Part shown: one piece after another, positions 1-13,561 of the stretch
Layout: each line of letters starts with the position of its first letter
Position numbering within the stretch: position 1 is the stretch's first letter
Assembly: GCF_000499845.2 (NCBI RefSeq)
Contig: NC_023751.2
Span: forward strand, 11,323,564-11,387,563
From: Phaseolus vulgaris
Lineage: Eukaryota > Streptophyta > Magnoliopsida > Fabales > Fabaceae
Length of the DNA: 64,000 nt
Reading direction: 5' to 3'
Program-made: the position numbers and the translations under genes
Notes under the pieces: model-generated
What the model was told of the DNA's origin: nothing
The model's database searches: none
The model's input: the letters and a program-made list of their open reading frames with translations, nothing else

Positions 1-503
1 CTTATTACAAGTTAAAATCCTAAATTCATCCTACATCAATGTTCCTCCAGTGGGGTGTCTTATAAGAACAAGATTACTCTGACTATAACTCTTGTATGGA
101 GATGCCCAAAATGCATATTTGGCTTGTCTTGGAAGGCTAAAGAATGGTCAGATTAATTTTAAAAATCATTTGGATGTGACTAAAGGTTACTTCTGAAAAA
201 ATGTTTTAATTCAATTCAAAATAAATAATTTGTTTAAAATTCACTTCATTCAAGAGAAAATTTGCTCTAATTACTGATTCTTTACCTCCATGCCTCTAGA
301 AAGACCGAGCCTGCCTCAGGAGAAGTTATGACAACCCAGTCAAATGCATTGTCTGCATGTATCAAGGATAAGGGGAAGTAACGAATCAGTGAAAAATTAT
401 AAGGCACTTACATGCATGACTGATCTTGTCATTGTATCAGAAAAGATGGATGAGATATAACATGCAATTTGCAAACAATTTTTATGTTGACAAAAAACTA
501 TAC

Positions 504-540
<37 letters not shown>

Positions 541-2950
541 TCAAAGAACCACATTTTACATAAAATATCACAAATGTCGTGCAGAGTTCTTGAGGACCCA
601 CAACTCATAAATAGGAGTCACAAAGATTATATAAAAATCAAAATATTATATAAAGAAAGAAGTATAATCAAATAATTCAAATATAAACGGAGTAGGAGAT
701 AATAAAGGCATATTTTACACATTTGTAGCTATAAACCCTCCTTTTCAAGGAGACTATTGGAAATGTGAAGTAGCTCATCAATCACCAATATTGTATCAAA
801 AAATTTACATTATAAATGTCACCACTAAGAATGCATGCATGCAACATGCACAAAGATATGACAAATTATTAGAATCAATAAGTCAAAGACAAGACTATTT
901 TACAATGTGATAAATTAACATAAGAATACAGATCTTAGATAAAAAAAAGTTATAAAAGTGAGCATAACTATGTTGCAAAGTTTTAAAAGTGCCCATGAGT
1001 CATTATAGACATAAAAAAATGCTATAACTTATCTATTTGTTGTGATATTATCGTTTGAATCAATATAATAGTTTAAAAAAATAATAAAGCTAAAAATATT
1101 TAAGGAGTCCAACATGTGCACAACACAAATATGACTGTTAGCTTGAGGTGTTTGTGCTTCCTAGGTCACCACTTCCTATTAAGCATGCATAAATTTATTA
1201 TAAAAATTGGCCCAGTAAAAGATCAAATATATAATTATCTTTACTAGATAAAAATGGCATAAGTCAAACCTTGAAAACATTCAAATTTCATGGCATGATT
1301 TTTCCTAAAACTTACCACCTAATACAGAAGGAAGCCTGTCTAAATCAGGTCCCTGCGTGTGCTCAATGAGTGGAAGCTCCAAACAATTGATATCATGTTT
1401 AGCCTGCACTCAACATTGGAATTACCTAAATAGCTTCAGTGTATATGATTAGTCAGACCTGATGTCCACTACAAAACTTTAATGGGCAAGCTAAAAAGTG
1501 TGGTTATAATTTGAGGATCCTTTTCATTTTATTGACATGGCCTTGGCGCCAAACCTAGCTGAACATATAAGAGCATGTTTGGTTCCAATTAATTTTGGGG
1601 AATTCTTTTTAAGATTTCTAATTCAGAATTTCATTATAAGCTGTTTAAAACAAAATAAACTAATCCCAAACATGGAGTATATTGCAGAGGATTCCGACAA
1701 AACCTCATCCTTAATGTTTATTGGGGAAAAATAGAAGAATTTCAGTGTGAAATTCCCAATGGTGGAAGATAAATAAAAATAAACAAAATAAATACAGTAT
1801 GTGCAACACCAATTTGGATTATGCAACAATTTTTTTAGAGAGAAATGCAAAAAACATTGATAGAACTTCTATATAATGGGTTCAGAATAGAAACATTTAA
1901 TATGAATGGATTGCCAATTCACTTATATATTCAGGGGAAAAGTAAACATTGGAAGCACAAAAGGATGAAAGCATAAAGATGAACGTTTTATTATTTCTTT
2001 TCAATTTACGATAAACAAACCTCACTGACATAGTTAAGCAAAAATAAACATGACGAAGCTGTTTTATGGTTCAATTAAGAAAGCAAGATTGTGAAGAACA
2101 ACAGTTGTTGTTCAACACAAAACTGAAACTCTTAAACCGTTTGAGAATACTTCTATAGGATAAAGGAAATGCCAAACCATTACATATATTTATCAACCGA
2201 TGAAGAATTTGTAACTGATCGGCCACAAACATCAATCTGTAGATTGTTAAGTAAATTGTCATTAACGGAACGTTAAGCCAACAACTTAGTGTAATCACCA
2301 CTTCTGACATTTACTACGTAAAATATATTAGATCATTGTTAATACTTTCATAGTTAATACCTTATAGTTTTAAGAGTTCGTAGTTTCAACATGTAATATA
2401 ATAATCACAAGTCATAACAGTAAAAATAAAGAAGGCAAAAACCACAGAAAGCAGTTCATATTGTAACCATTCAGTTCAACCTTTAATCAAACACCTAGAG
2501 GACGGAATGGCACTCAGTTCCTAGAGACAGGTAACTTCAATACTGGAAATAGGTGAGAGAGAAAGCAAAAAAACATGTTCGGATTGCAGGAAACACAAGC
2601 ATAGGAATGAGAATGAAACACGGAAAACATGGCACAGCCAACTCGTTAGAGTTCGAGTCCATAAGATTAAGCACATTGTAATGCGGTCCAATAAAAACAA
2701 ATCGTAGCAGCGAAAGGTTAAGTGAGTGAACAGAAGCGAGTACCAGCGCGGCGATAAGCTTAGCGTTCTTTCCGCGCTCTCTGGTGACGACGACGGGCGC
2801 GTAATTCGAAGCGGAAGAGGAAGTGGACGTGGAAACGGCGTCGGTGACGGAAGCGGCGGCGGTTTTTGGTGAGGGAGCGAGAAAGATTGGCCGTCGCAGT
2901 GGAAGAGGAGAAGATGGAAAGGAGAGAGGGGAGAGAGAAAAGTGTGCCAT
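1..2950 (-). CDS. UROS: Uroporphyrinogen-III synthase, plastid (5' part, runs off left edge)
   Basis: The enzyme cyclises hydroxymethylbilane to uroporphyrinogen III in the plastid tetrapyrrole (heme and chlorophyll) pathway. Three exons are visible: 2744-2950, 1316-1403 and 286-352. Their phases (0, then 1, then 2) join into one open frame with GT donors (the exon 2 donor is GTAAGT) and AG acceptors. Residues 1-50 are Ser/Ala/Pro-rich and look like a chloroplast transit peptide. The family N-terminal motif [10 protein letters not shown] follows at residues 53-62. Exon 2 encodes the [20 protein letters not shown] segment, and exon 3 the diagnostic [19 protein letters not shown] segment. About 120 of some 300 residues are present; the remaining exons lie left of base 1. 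The ATG at 2950 is the first in frame. Family assignment is from recognised conserved motifs; the exact gene model beyond exon 3 cannot be seen. Confidence 0.9.
502..542. repeat. (TA)n microsatellite in a UROS intron
   Basis: Alternating TA run with two interruptions by C, inside the intron between UROS exons 2 and 3. Simple sequence; nothing suggests a function. Confidence 0.9.
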
Positions 2951-5900
2951 TATTGTAACGTGTTGAGCAAAGGAAGTAGCTCCGAGTCCAGCTACGCTAT
3001 CAAAACTCGACCCGTTTCTCTGCTTTGCTTTATTTTATTATTAAATAATTAATAAATTCACGAACTGCCCAAAATATCAACCGACACAAAACTATTAAAT
3101 TAGGATTAAGATGAGGTGGAGTTGGAACAAATGCATGCAACGTGGCAGGCGGTGGTTGGGAGATATCGATAGTAGTGATTCCGTTTAGCGTGTTCTTGGT
3201 TGAATTGCAATGATGAGATTAACGGTGGGGATTTGCGTCCCAATCTCCCAACCCGACCCAAACCTGCTTCTTCCGACTACAACCTCATTGCTCTGCTCTG
3301 TGCCCTACCTTCCAGCAACAGTACCATCCAAACCAAGACCAAATAAATATATAAGTAAATGTTTGGTCCAGAGAATATAGAATTTTGAAGTGTGGAATTA
3401 TTCTATTTTTCGTACATTTTTTTTCTTCTTTATTTTAAAATCAAATGTTTTTATTTTATTCTATTTTTATTTTCATATTTCCATTTGCCCTTTTTTATCT
3501 CCCCTGCAAGCTGACATTAAAGATATCAGTTTTCCACTTTCTTGTTTTTGTCTAATATTAGTAACAAATTAAACCCACTATAATTCTAATTTAACTTATA
3601 ATTATCGACAAATTTATCATTACCTTCATTGTAAGTTTATAATTTAGTTTGACTATTGACTTTTGTAACATTCCTAGAATATTATCTCATGCATGTTAAT
3701 TTATATATATAATTATGAAATAATACTCTAAAAATATATCGATCTTAAGTTAAACATATATATTAAAATAAAACATCACGAGTAATATGTAAGTTCAAAT
3801 TGTTTATTGTGTAGTTTTTCCACTTATAACATATCATCATATATTTTAAAATAAATACAAAGTAAAATTAAGGTAAGCTATAGATTTTTAAAATTTTCAA
3901 CTATAATTTTAGTTTTTAAGAAATACAATCACCATGTGAATCTTACACTTGATCAATTACAACAATCAAGTATTTATAAATAACTCATATTCAATATTAT
4001 TAATGTTAGAAATTCACTGACATACATACATAAACACTATTCCGCTATCGAAAGAATCGTGCGTTGAATTTCACTCATAAACTTGCATTTGTCATATTAC
4101 CCCGCTCTGATAACTCTTTGTCATATTACCCCGCTCTGATAACTCTCCACGCATCTACATGTACATATGAATTAAGTTTCCTTATATAACATGGTTAATC
4201 TATATGACCTGTCATACCAGTTGCAGAGTTAATCATATGAATCTCATTTGACTTTCACCACCTAATAATCTTCATTTATGTGATTCTAATATACTTGTAG
4301 AGTTCGAATATCTCCTTATAGATTAATATATATTTCAATGCACATTCTAAACAATTTCAACATGGTACTTTTATTCTTGAAAATATTATGTTTTAATTTC
4401 ACTCACATGATTCCTAGTTCATATATCTTATCAATATAACAATCAATCACATAAAAATGTAGATTTTCAAAACAATTCAAAATATATAAAAAAAATATAC
4501 AAATAAATAAAATTAATGTTTCAAATATATATAATTAAAATTTACATATAATTTAACTAAAGTAATAAACAACCTTTTAAAAACAAATTTTATTTTTTTT
4601 AGCTTTAGTGAAAATGAATCTACTTGAGCGAAAATGACTTAAGTTTGAGTGAAGATTGCTTCACTTAAGTGAAAAATGGTCGATACTAGGTTCAATTATA
4701 ATAAAATTTTAACTTTAACGAAATTTGGGTCAAAACTACACTTAGTTACAATACTATTTGCATTTGAGCAAAAATTTATTTGTTTGAGCGAAAATATAAA
4801 CGAATCTAAGCTTAGATTTTTGTTCTATTTCCGCTTGAGCAAAAATATTGGAAATCTAAGTCTCATCCAACCAATCCAATTGAAACCTACAACCATTCTC
4901 AGCATCAATATAAAATTTTGCAACATTTATACAATCAATAGATTTCTATGATTTTGTATTGCTCAAATATAACATGTAGTCTCATTGAAGTCACAATGTA
5001 ATCAAACATTTCAAGACTGTGAAACTTCAAAATACACCCCCACAATCAAACACTTTTTAAATTATTTAAACTTCAAATTATTTTTATCAAATAACACATC
5101 TTTTACTTAACAAAACAACTTTGCAAGAGAATTTTAGAACATGCTACCTTTACATTCAAATATTGTAATCTATATATTGAAAAATAAAAGTAACTTCCCC
5201 TACTTAATCAAAAGTACAAAAAGGTTTCAACTCTTAGAAAAAGAAAGAATAACCTAACGTGCACCAAAAATCATGATCAGTGATATGAATGCATTAAATT
5301 TATAGAAAGTTTTTTAATAAAAAATATCTATTCATATATTGAGAAATAATATTTTGACGACGATTAATGACAATTGTATACAACTTAGTAAATATATAAT
5401 AAAAAAGAAAATTTATAATTAAATTATATAAAAAATATTAAAATAATAGTATTAAGAATTACATTATAAAAAAATACAATTATCATTACTCTGGATATTT
5501 ATTTAAAAGTAACCATGTACCATTCAATCATTCATCAACATGAAACCTTTAATTTTTACAATGCAGTACATTACGTTCTCCACGTTATGTTATTATTTCG
5601 CAATTAATTAGTGTCTTCTGTTGAATTTCCAGGTATTGGTTTCTTTAAATTTGTTTTCAACTGTTCACTGTGTATTATGGAAATAAAATATTTTCAATCC
5701 TATCCAAAATCTTATATATATTTTTTTCTAAAAATGAAAATAATATAGCTCGTAATATGTGAAATTCGGCCGCAACCTAGCTTGGTAATAATGGCCATAC
5801 GGTACCTAAACATTATTCTTTTAAAACAATGTTACATGAATTCAATTAAAATATATCGATGATGAAAACCTGTATTTTATTACTGCAGAATAAACAAATG

Positions 5901-8032
5901 ATAGGGTGTTCCATGGCGTTATTAAAAATTGCTTAATGTGGAAAGAAGCAACTTGCTTTTTCTCTGTTGTTGATGATATAAAAGCAAAAGCAAGTTGCTA
6001 AGATCAACGTCGACACACAGCACCTATTACAGATTCTCATTGTCTACCCAAACCCACCACTTCCTTTTACTACCTATGCAGAAAAAAAAATTAATATTAA
6101 ACTTCTTTCCTCATATTCCAGAGACACAATAGTCCTTTTTTTTTCTACGGGCGGTTAAATTTTTTTACTCAAAAAATAACTAACTAACCGGTTGTGTTTT
6201 CCATACAGGGAAACTCCACACAATACATGTTTGTGTGGTCTTCTACTTAAGAGGTAATGTTTTTCAGTATGAGCATATAATTGATATCAGTTAAACTCGA
6301 AGATGGTCGATGATTGTATTCATGAGGGATTTCACCCTTCTCTTGTTTGTTATTTTTTATCATATCATATTTCTTTTATATAGGATATATAATGTTCTTT
6401 ATCTTTATCTTTGTATTTAATTTTGTTTTGAGTTATATTTTCAAATTAATTACCATCAAGGAGTTAATAATATAATTATGTAAGTTTTATGATGTAAAAA
6501 AAATATATTAAAAATATAATAAAAGGTAATTAAGATCGGTTGACTTAATTCTAAAGGTTTATTAACTTATATGTTAATCACAATTAATTTATATAATCTA
6601 TAAACTATATAATATATATGTTATGGGTAAGTATAGTTGGAAAATTTTGTTGTGTGTTACCATCTATACCAGTTACAAGGCTATTCGCACTAAGCTTTCC
6701 TCTCTCTTTCGTTTGCCACTGTGCATCTGACTAAACTTGCAATTTTGATTTTGGTAAAAAAAACTAAAATTTAGTTTGAAGTTAAGAAAATATGATTTAT
6801 TATAACTTTTAAGTCAATTATGGTTTACTATAGATCTTACTTTTACTTAAATATAAAAAAATGTCAAAAATAAAACTGAAGTTAATATATATATTTTTTA
6901 ACTAAAACCTAATATTTTGTTTCATCCCAAATCATCAATATTTGCTTAGATTAAACATTTAGAAAACAAAATATAACATGTTTCATTAGTATATAAAAAA
7001 AGTTACATTGAAACTTTACAAAAGAAAATCAAATTTATAAAATCAAAATCCATACTAGTTTTAAAATAAACATTTTTTAAAATTTAAGAAACATTTGTCA
7101 AGGAAATTTTCAGTTTTTCATAAATATAAAGATAAGAAAACAAAGTGTTGCATATTTGGTTTACTTATTAAAAAAATAAAATTCTCAGTAAAAACCTGAT
7201 AAAATAATTTTTAAGCAATTGTCACAAAAATATTCTCATACAAAACTAACTTTTTTGAATTATTTTTAATTAAGAAAAACATATGGTTACTTTTATTAAA
7301 TCATTTAATACGACAACAAATTAATGATTTAGATAAAAATAACATCATCTTTTAATTTCTTAAATTTTTTACAAATATTTCAAGTATACTTTTCACTTAT
7401 CAGATTCATTTCCTGGTAATCACCCTTAAAGTTTAACCCAAACTTAAATTACAAACTTTAATATAAATGTTCGCAGATTTGAATTGGTTACCAAATGTAT
7501 AAAGATCCAAATCTGGATAAAAAGAAAAAAGCTTTGAAAGAAGTAAGGACTCATAAGCTATAAGAGCTACAATGAATTTCATTCCACAAACTTGTAACTT
7601 TTGTAAAGACCTTCATAGTAAAAGATGATAAAAAGAATTCTATATAAACTAACATTTTCAAAAACTGATTTTTAACTTAAATTCAAGCTAATTTGAGTTT
7701 GTAATTTTTTTATTTCCTTCTATTGGAAGTTAAAGAAAACATCTAAACAACCGACTATAAGACACTAGAAACAATTTAAATGCAAGGAAGAGGACAAACT
7801 TAAGCATACTTAATTATTCGAACAAACAAGTTTAAATCCCCATTCCTCCTACAGAGTCTAAACGAATGATTAATTGAATTCCTACCTTTGGTTATCAAAA
7901 TTCAACTCCACTCCACAATTAGGAGGGATTCTTCAGAATTCAACAGATCAAGCAAGTTACAAGGGAGAATGTTAATGTGGTTGTTCAAGGGCGAGATGCT
8001 GTTGTAAGTCCTAATCCTGCACTGCACTGCAC
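2951..8032. other. Intergenic, AT-rich, between UROS and the RBP47-type gene
   Basis: No gene is recognised. The first 350 bases are less AT-rich and should contain the UROS promoter and 5' leader. The rest is AT-rich, with a 29-bp duplication near 4088-4146 and a dispersed TTGAGCGAAAAT-like motif at 4620-4850 (listed separately). Open frames here are short and lack family features. Bases from about 7900 to 8032 are probably 3' UTR of the RBP47-type gene. Confidence 0.6.
4088..4146. repeat. 29-bp direct tandem duplication
   Basis: Two adjacent copies of a 29-bp unit containing CATATTACCCCGCTCTGATA. The copies are identical over the whole unit. No link to a gene is seen. Confidence 0.85.
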
Positions 8033-11000
8033 TCAGCTTACTTGCTGCTGGTGTCCTCCATAAATAGGGTATGCCCCATAAGCAGCAGCATATATACTGG
8101 GGTCATGAGGAGGTGGTAAAGCATACCCATAACCATCATAAACAGGTCCCCCGTAATACGCCCCACTCCAAGGACTGCCGAAATCTCCTCTAAACTGACC
8201 CAAACATGAACACATGCAATAATTGCAATTGCAATTTAATGTTAGACACCACCAAAACAAATATGCTGGAAACTTTGCATTTTATAGAGCAAATCAACCA
8301 GAAGCTTTATCCAATACTAGGAGAAACTAAAATGTATGTCTGCACATTGTTTTTATTTGTTGAGTAAGATGTTAACTGTCAGTTTAACAAAATATATTAA
8401 ACTCTACTTGATCAGTGTCTATCATAAAATAATTCGGGTATAATTAATCATGTGTAGGAATTTTGTAGACACAGAGGAGTAAGTTAATACGTGACTGATG
8501 TTAATCCCTTATCCAGAAATATATCCTGTTCTTTAATTGCTATTTTCAAAATTAAAAACAATATTAATTATTCTTTAATGATTTAACCCTCACTTTTTAT
8601 CTAATATTTAATTAATTTAAATATATGTATTTATTATGATATAGAAAAAAGAGTAAAATAAAAAACTTATAAATATTTTATTTAAGAAACTTTATTGTAT
8701 TTCTTGGTTTTTTTCTTAAAAAAAAGAGAAGAGAAAGTATATATTATTTTCAGTCAATTCAATTCATTTATGATTGTATAAAAACAATAAATACATATTT
8801 ATAACTTTATAATAAAAAGTAATATACATATACGAATAGGATTTATTTTATTTAAGAAACTTTATTGTATTTCTTGGTTTTTTTCTTAAAAAAAAGAGAA
8901 GAGAAAGTATATATTATTTTCAGTCAATTCAATTCATTTATGATTGTATAAAAACAATAAATACATATTTATAACTCATATTTTGTAAAAACAAAAGCTA
9001 AATAAAAACGAATAGATTTCAATGTTTGAAAATAAAGATTTATTATTTAATAATTAACAGTATTAAAAAGATTTTACATCATTCATATATAAATGAATGG
9101 CAGATAAGCAAACTAAACAATAGATCTCTCTCTCTCTCTCTATATATATATATACATATATATATATATACATATATATATACACATATATATATATATA
9201 TATAATTTTCCATATATTTTTATTTTTAAGAAAAAAATGTTAAAAATTATACCCTTAAGTATTTCAAATAAAGGATAACATTTATAATTATATTATTGAT
9301 ATCTCAATTCAAATGGTAACATATGAGGAGTTCTAACATTAAATAATCTTCATTAAGAATATATTGGGGAATTTATAAGAAAAACATGTGTAATCATTTG
9401 TAAATAATAAAGAACTTTATTTAAATTCTAACTTTCAAAAATTCTAACCTGATAATAATTGTCTTTTTTCAAGAAAAAAAGTAATATACATATACGAATA
9501 GGATTTATTAATATACTTCCCATTGAATTGTTTAGAATGAAGGAATGAGAAAGGGAACAAGACCTTGTTTTCTTTCTCTTGTTTGATAGTGTTTTAGCGA
9601 TGGAAAACTGATAAAAAAAAAATTGCAGGACATGTATGTTTTATAATCTTCTCAAATTGAAGAAGAAAAAAGAAAAAAAAAGGCGCTGTTTTATGCACAA
9701 AGGACAAAAATAACATCATTTTAACACATTTTTTATACAAGTTAACAGTATCTATATAATATATTTTTTTCACTTCCTTAAAAATCAAAAGTGGAAATAA
9801 AATTTTTAATTTTTTCCTTTCTTTTCTACCAATTATCTTAGAAAAGCATCTAACGTTTTAATCATTTTCTTTCCTTTCTCTCTCATTTCCTATAAAAAGA
9901 ATATGCCGTACAGTGATTACAACAACCTATGCTTTACTGATTTTATCAGGAGCGAACCAAATGAACATTTTTCTATAGTGTAAATTGGCTTTTGGAAAAG
10001 CTTAAATTGTGTTATAAAATTGTTTTTTTTTTTAACTTTCTAAGACACCAGAAAACAAACAACTATTTTCTCAAGCAGCACGTGTAATAACAGGCAAGTC
10101 ATACTTGATGGAACTAGTTCCTTCCAGTAGATTAGTAGACCTGATAAAATGGTAATGAGAACATATTTCCCAGCATGTTTTGACAGAGATTACCTGCTTA
10201 TTAGCCGGATTGCGGCCCCACGAAAGGCGAACCATTTGTTTGCCAATAGTTGTCCCATTTAGCTTCTGCAATGCCTCTTCAGCATTATTTCTGGAATGGT
10301 CATTGTAATAAAAAACCATGTTATCTGTGAGTATGTTAAGATTTAATGACAGGGTCAGGATTCCTACCTGATTGCAAATTGTACAAAACCACAACCTTTT
10401 CCAACAGGTATCTTAACAGAGACTATCTCACCATACTGGGAGAATGGCTGCCTAAGATCTTCAGCAGTAACATTAGGGTCAAGACCTCCGACAAATATCT
10501 ATAATTGAATCAATGAACAGAAATATAGTGACAAATCAATTTTGTTTATGGTTGAAAAAAGAACCTAATAATGAAAAGCTGAAAAGTTTACAGTTGTGTT
10601 CGTAGAATCAGCTTCGGATTGGTTGGATGTGCCATTTGACTGACTTCCTATATAAATAAAGGGACCAAATCAACGCTCAACTAGTACAGTTATTTCAGAC
10701 TTTTGTAGCAGCAAGCACACGACAAACAATGTAAAAGTTAAATTTGAGTGACATAGACCTTGTTTGTTTACTGTTTCCGGAAACAGTTATGTTTTCTAAA
10801 TTTGTTTGTTTCTGTGTACATTTGCAAGTGTTTGTTCCTGTACACATTTCTGTTTTCTAAAAGTTTACTCTTGGACACTTGAATATAACAGTAAAGATGA
10901 CAGAAGAGAGAGTGAGAACAAAATTCCCATTGTTTCTATTTTTTGTTTTTTAAAACACTGCGATTTTTTTTTTAAAATTTAATAGAGTCTAGATATGAAA

Positions 11001-13331
11001 TTGATTGCTAAATACTGAGTATTGAATTGTTTTAGAAAACAACTTTAAAACAAAAGAGTTATTAGGAAAACAAAGATTCCGTGAGTTCTATAAATCAGCT
11101 ACTTGCCTACTGAGGAACAAATAACATCAAGCTGAAATCACCACTCCAACAATGAATTCATGCATATAACTCACATGAGCAATAAAAATAGGCTTCCAAT
11201 GTTTATCAGCAGCAACATGATGCAAAACATGTAAATTGAGGGTAAAACAGGAAACAATAGTAATATTTTCTTTAAATTGAATTTATAATATCTTTTTTGT
11301 TGTCTTTCTTTTAAAGAATATAATTCACATACCAGAAGCAATGTCAGGGATTTGGCGTACCTTGTTGATAGCCAGAGGTTTTCCTAGGAGTTGCAGCACC
11401 AATACGCATAGGTCTGCTAGAGCAGTAAACACCATTCATATCAGTCATAGCCTGAGACCTCTCGTTATCATCTCCAAACCTGACGAAACCATAACCCTTT
11501 GATCGCCCAGTGTTGGCATCAAAAACAACCTTTGCAGCTTTAACAGATGGGTATCTATTAGAAAAAGTTTCATGCAACATGCTATCTGTAACATCAGCAG
11601 CTAAATCTCCTACAAAAATAGAAAGATCAGGAACATTATCTGAACGCTTGTCTCCTGTGCTAAATGATGCCCAGTTCAGGCGAAAAGGTTGCTCTGTGTT
11701 AGGCATCAATATCCCAGCATAATTCTGCAAAACTTTCTCAGCTGTGCCATGGGAATAAAATTCCACAAATCCATAACCCTCTGATAGACCAGTCTGCTTA
11801 TTTCGAATAACCTTAATGGAAGAAATCTGAAAAAAATGTGCAATAGTAAGCAATATGAAAAGCTCAAGAACCAGCCAGTTTCCATCATAACAAACAAATA
11901 TTTGAATAATCAGATTAATGTTTATTCATACTTCAAAATGACACTAGCAGATGAATGACACTGAATCACCTTTTTTAGTTAAAATTAGCTTACCTGCAAT
12001 AACTGTACCTATGTCTAGAACCTTCATTGCTGAAGCCCAACCCAAGTAACAGAGACAAAAAGCTTCAAAATCACTTAAATCCTAATTTTTCATACTTCAA
12101 ATAATACGAATCAAATTTATCACACCAAAAGACTTCAGATTTGTGCACACAGACACTTAACCCCCAGGACTTCCCACCTATTCAAATATAATTAAATTGA
12201 ATCAAATGGCACCACCTAAGTTTATACATAGCTTAAAATGTCAGAAAATAGAATTAGAGAAGAGCTAATTGAACAGGTAAGATGCAGAAAACAAGACTGA
12301 AAAAAGGATTTATCTGTGCTTCATTCCAGCGTGGTGTAGATGAAAGAAAACTATTTCTCATACATTTTGGTTATAATTAAAGGCAACATTCATCTTTGAA
12401 CTTAGAATCTAATGCAAACTACCTAAACTGTTCACTATTCACTGTGACATGTACAAGGTTTCAAACAAAATTTCAAGTAACACAATAAAAACAATAAAAC
12501 TTATTAAACAGGTTCAGGTTGGCTACATGATTTGCAAACAGGATGAATGTTTCAAATAACACAAAATCAATTTGAAAAGTCCATTCTTATTCTAAACTTC
12601 AATTAGCATGTTTAGAAAAACAAAAAGAATATCACATTTAGATCATATGATTACAAAAAGAAAAAAAATAATAAAAAATGGAGGACTATATATCCTTTCT
12701 TCTTACATTGCCGAGGTTGACACTGAACCAAACCGAACCATGCAAAAAACTCAATATACCCCATCATAACACAGAAACGCCAATCCAATTGTTAAAAATC
12801 CACGTCAGAATCCTCAGCTCACAATAATGTTGATTTGAAACCAGCCTTTTAAAACAAAATAACCAACCGGAACAGTTTTGAAGTTTAAAAAAACATCAGA
12901 ACAATCAGTAAAAAACACTAGTATACAGTGTGCGTTAACGTGTTGTGCGAGAAAACATATATACACAGGGAGAGAAGGACCTCGCCGGTCGATGCGAAAC
13001 AGCGGTGGAGATAATTTTCGTCCATCCAATGATGCAAATCGCCGACCCATACGGTTTTGTTCTCGGCGCTGGATCCCTGATGGTGCGCGTGCGGCACGTG
13101 CGGGAGCTGCTGCTGGTACTGGTGGTAGGCGACGTAGGGCTGCGGTGGCGGCGGCGGCGCGGCATAATGTTGAGGCGGCATCATGTGATGCTGCATTACC
13201 ATGGCAGCCGCGGGGTACTGCATCGGGAGCCACTGCGGCGGGACGGGCACAGGCTGCGGCGGTGGCGGCAGCGTGGTCTGCTGGTTCTGCTCCGTGGCTT
13301 GCGAATCAGAGCCGTTCGATGTTGGTTGCAT
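8033..13331 (-). CDS. RBP47: RBP47/RBP45-type oligouridylate-binding RNA-binding protein, three RRMs
   Basis: This nuclear/stress-granule type RNA-binding protein is related to yeast Nam8 and animal TIA-1. Exons are 12981-13331, 11361-11826, 10592-10647, 10368-10498, 10194-10290 and 8033-8194. They sum to 1263 bp (420 residues), all with GT-AG borders and matching phases, which is close to the usual family length. The N-terminus is Gln/Pro-rich (residues 10-85). RRM1 has RNP2 VWVGDL at 94-99 and RNP1 EGYGFVEF at 133-140. RRM2 has IFVGDL at 187-192 and KGYGFVRF at 227-234. RRM3 has IFVGGL at 292-297 and KGCGFVQF at 325-332. The tail is Gly/Tyr-rich and ends QQQVS. The start is the ATG at 13331; the frame is open slightly upstream only from a TTG. 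Which RBP45/47 paralogue this is cannot be settled by eye. Confidence 0.93.
8674..8976. repeat. 133-bp direct duplication in the last RBP47 intron
   Basis: Bases 8674-8806 and 8844-8976 read as identical 133-bp copies at a period of 170 bp, separated by a 37-bp spacer. The spacer sequence around GTAATATACATATACGAATA recurs at about 9480-9510. The copies lie in the roughly 2-kb intron between exons 5 and 6. Lack of divergence suggests a recent duplication. Confidence 0.9.
9127..9204. repeat. (TC)n/(TA)n compound microsatellite
   Basis: A short TC run passes into a long TA run with periodic C interruptions, inside the last RBP47 intron. Confidence 0.9.
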
Positions 13332-13531
13332 CTTTTTTCTCAATTACCGTTACGACAAGCGCCTCTCTCGGTTGTTCCTTCTCCTTCTTTCACCGAAAAT
13401 AAATAAATAAATAAAAATAGAAACGGTGGAGTTGGTTACCAGAGTATGTGTGAAGTGAGAGAGAAAGAGAGAGAAGGATTGAATCTGGATTTTGAGAGAG
13501 GTCGCGGTAAGGGTCTAAGAGGAGGATGATG

Positions 13532-13559
13532 ATTTATGATTTATGATTTATGATTTATG
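13532..13559. repeat. Four 7-bp tandem units upstream of the RBP47 start
   Basis: Four perfect ATTTATG units (CATAAAT on the gene strand) lie about 200 bp upstream of the ATG, in the likely 5' UTR or core promoter. The repeat may vary in length between accessions; a regulatory role is only possible, not shown. Confidence 0.85.
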
Positions 13560-13561
13560 AT

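Noticed and set aside
1..180. Apparently coding-like sequence at the left edge
   Set aside because: Neither strand gives the expected next UROS exon, and no family could be named; it is left as intron.
469..2310. Small frames at 469, 1537, 1623 and 2071
   Set aside because: They lie within UROS introns, include translated TA repeats and show no motif.
12878..13410. Long open frames on the plus strand rich in Ala, Arg and Gly
   Set aside because: They are antisense shadows of the GC-rich first RBP47 exon; the minus-strand frame carries the RRM motif and splices in phase.
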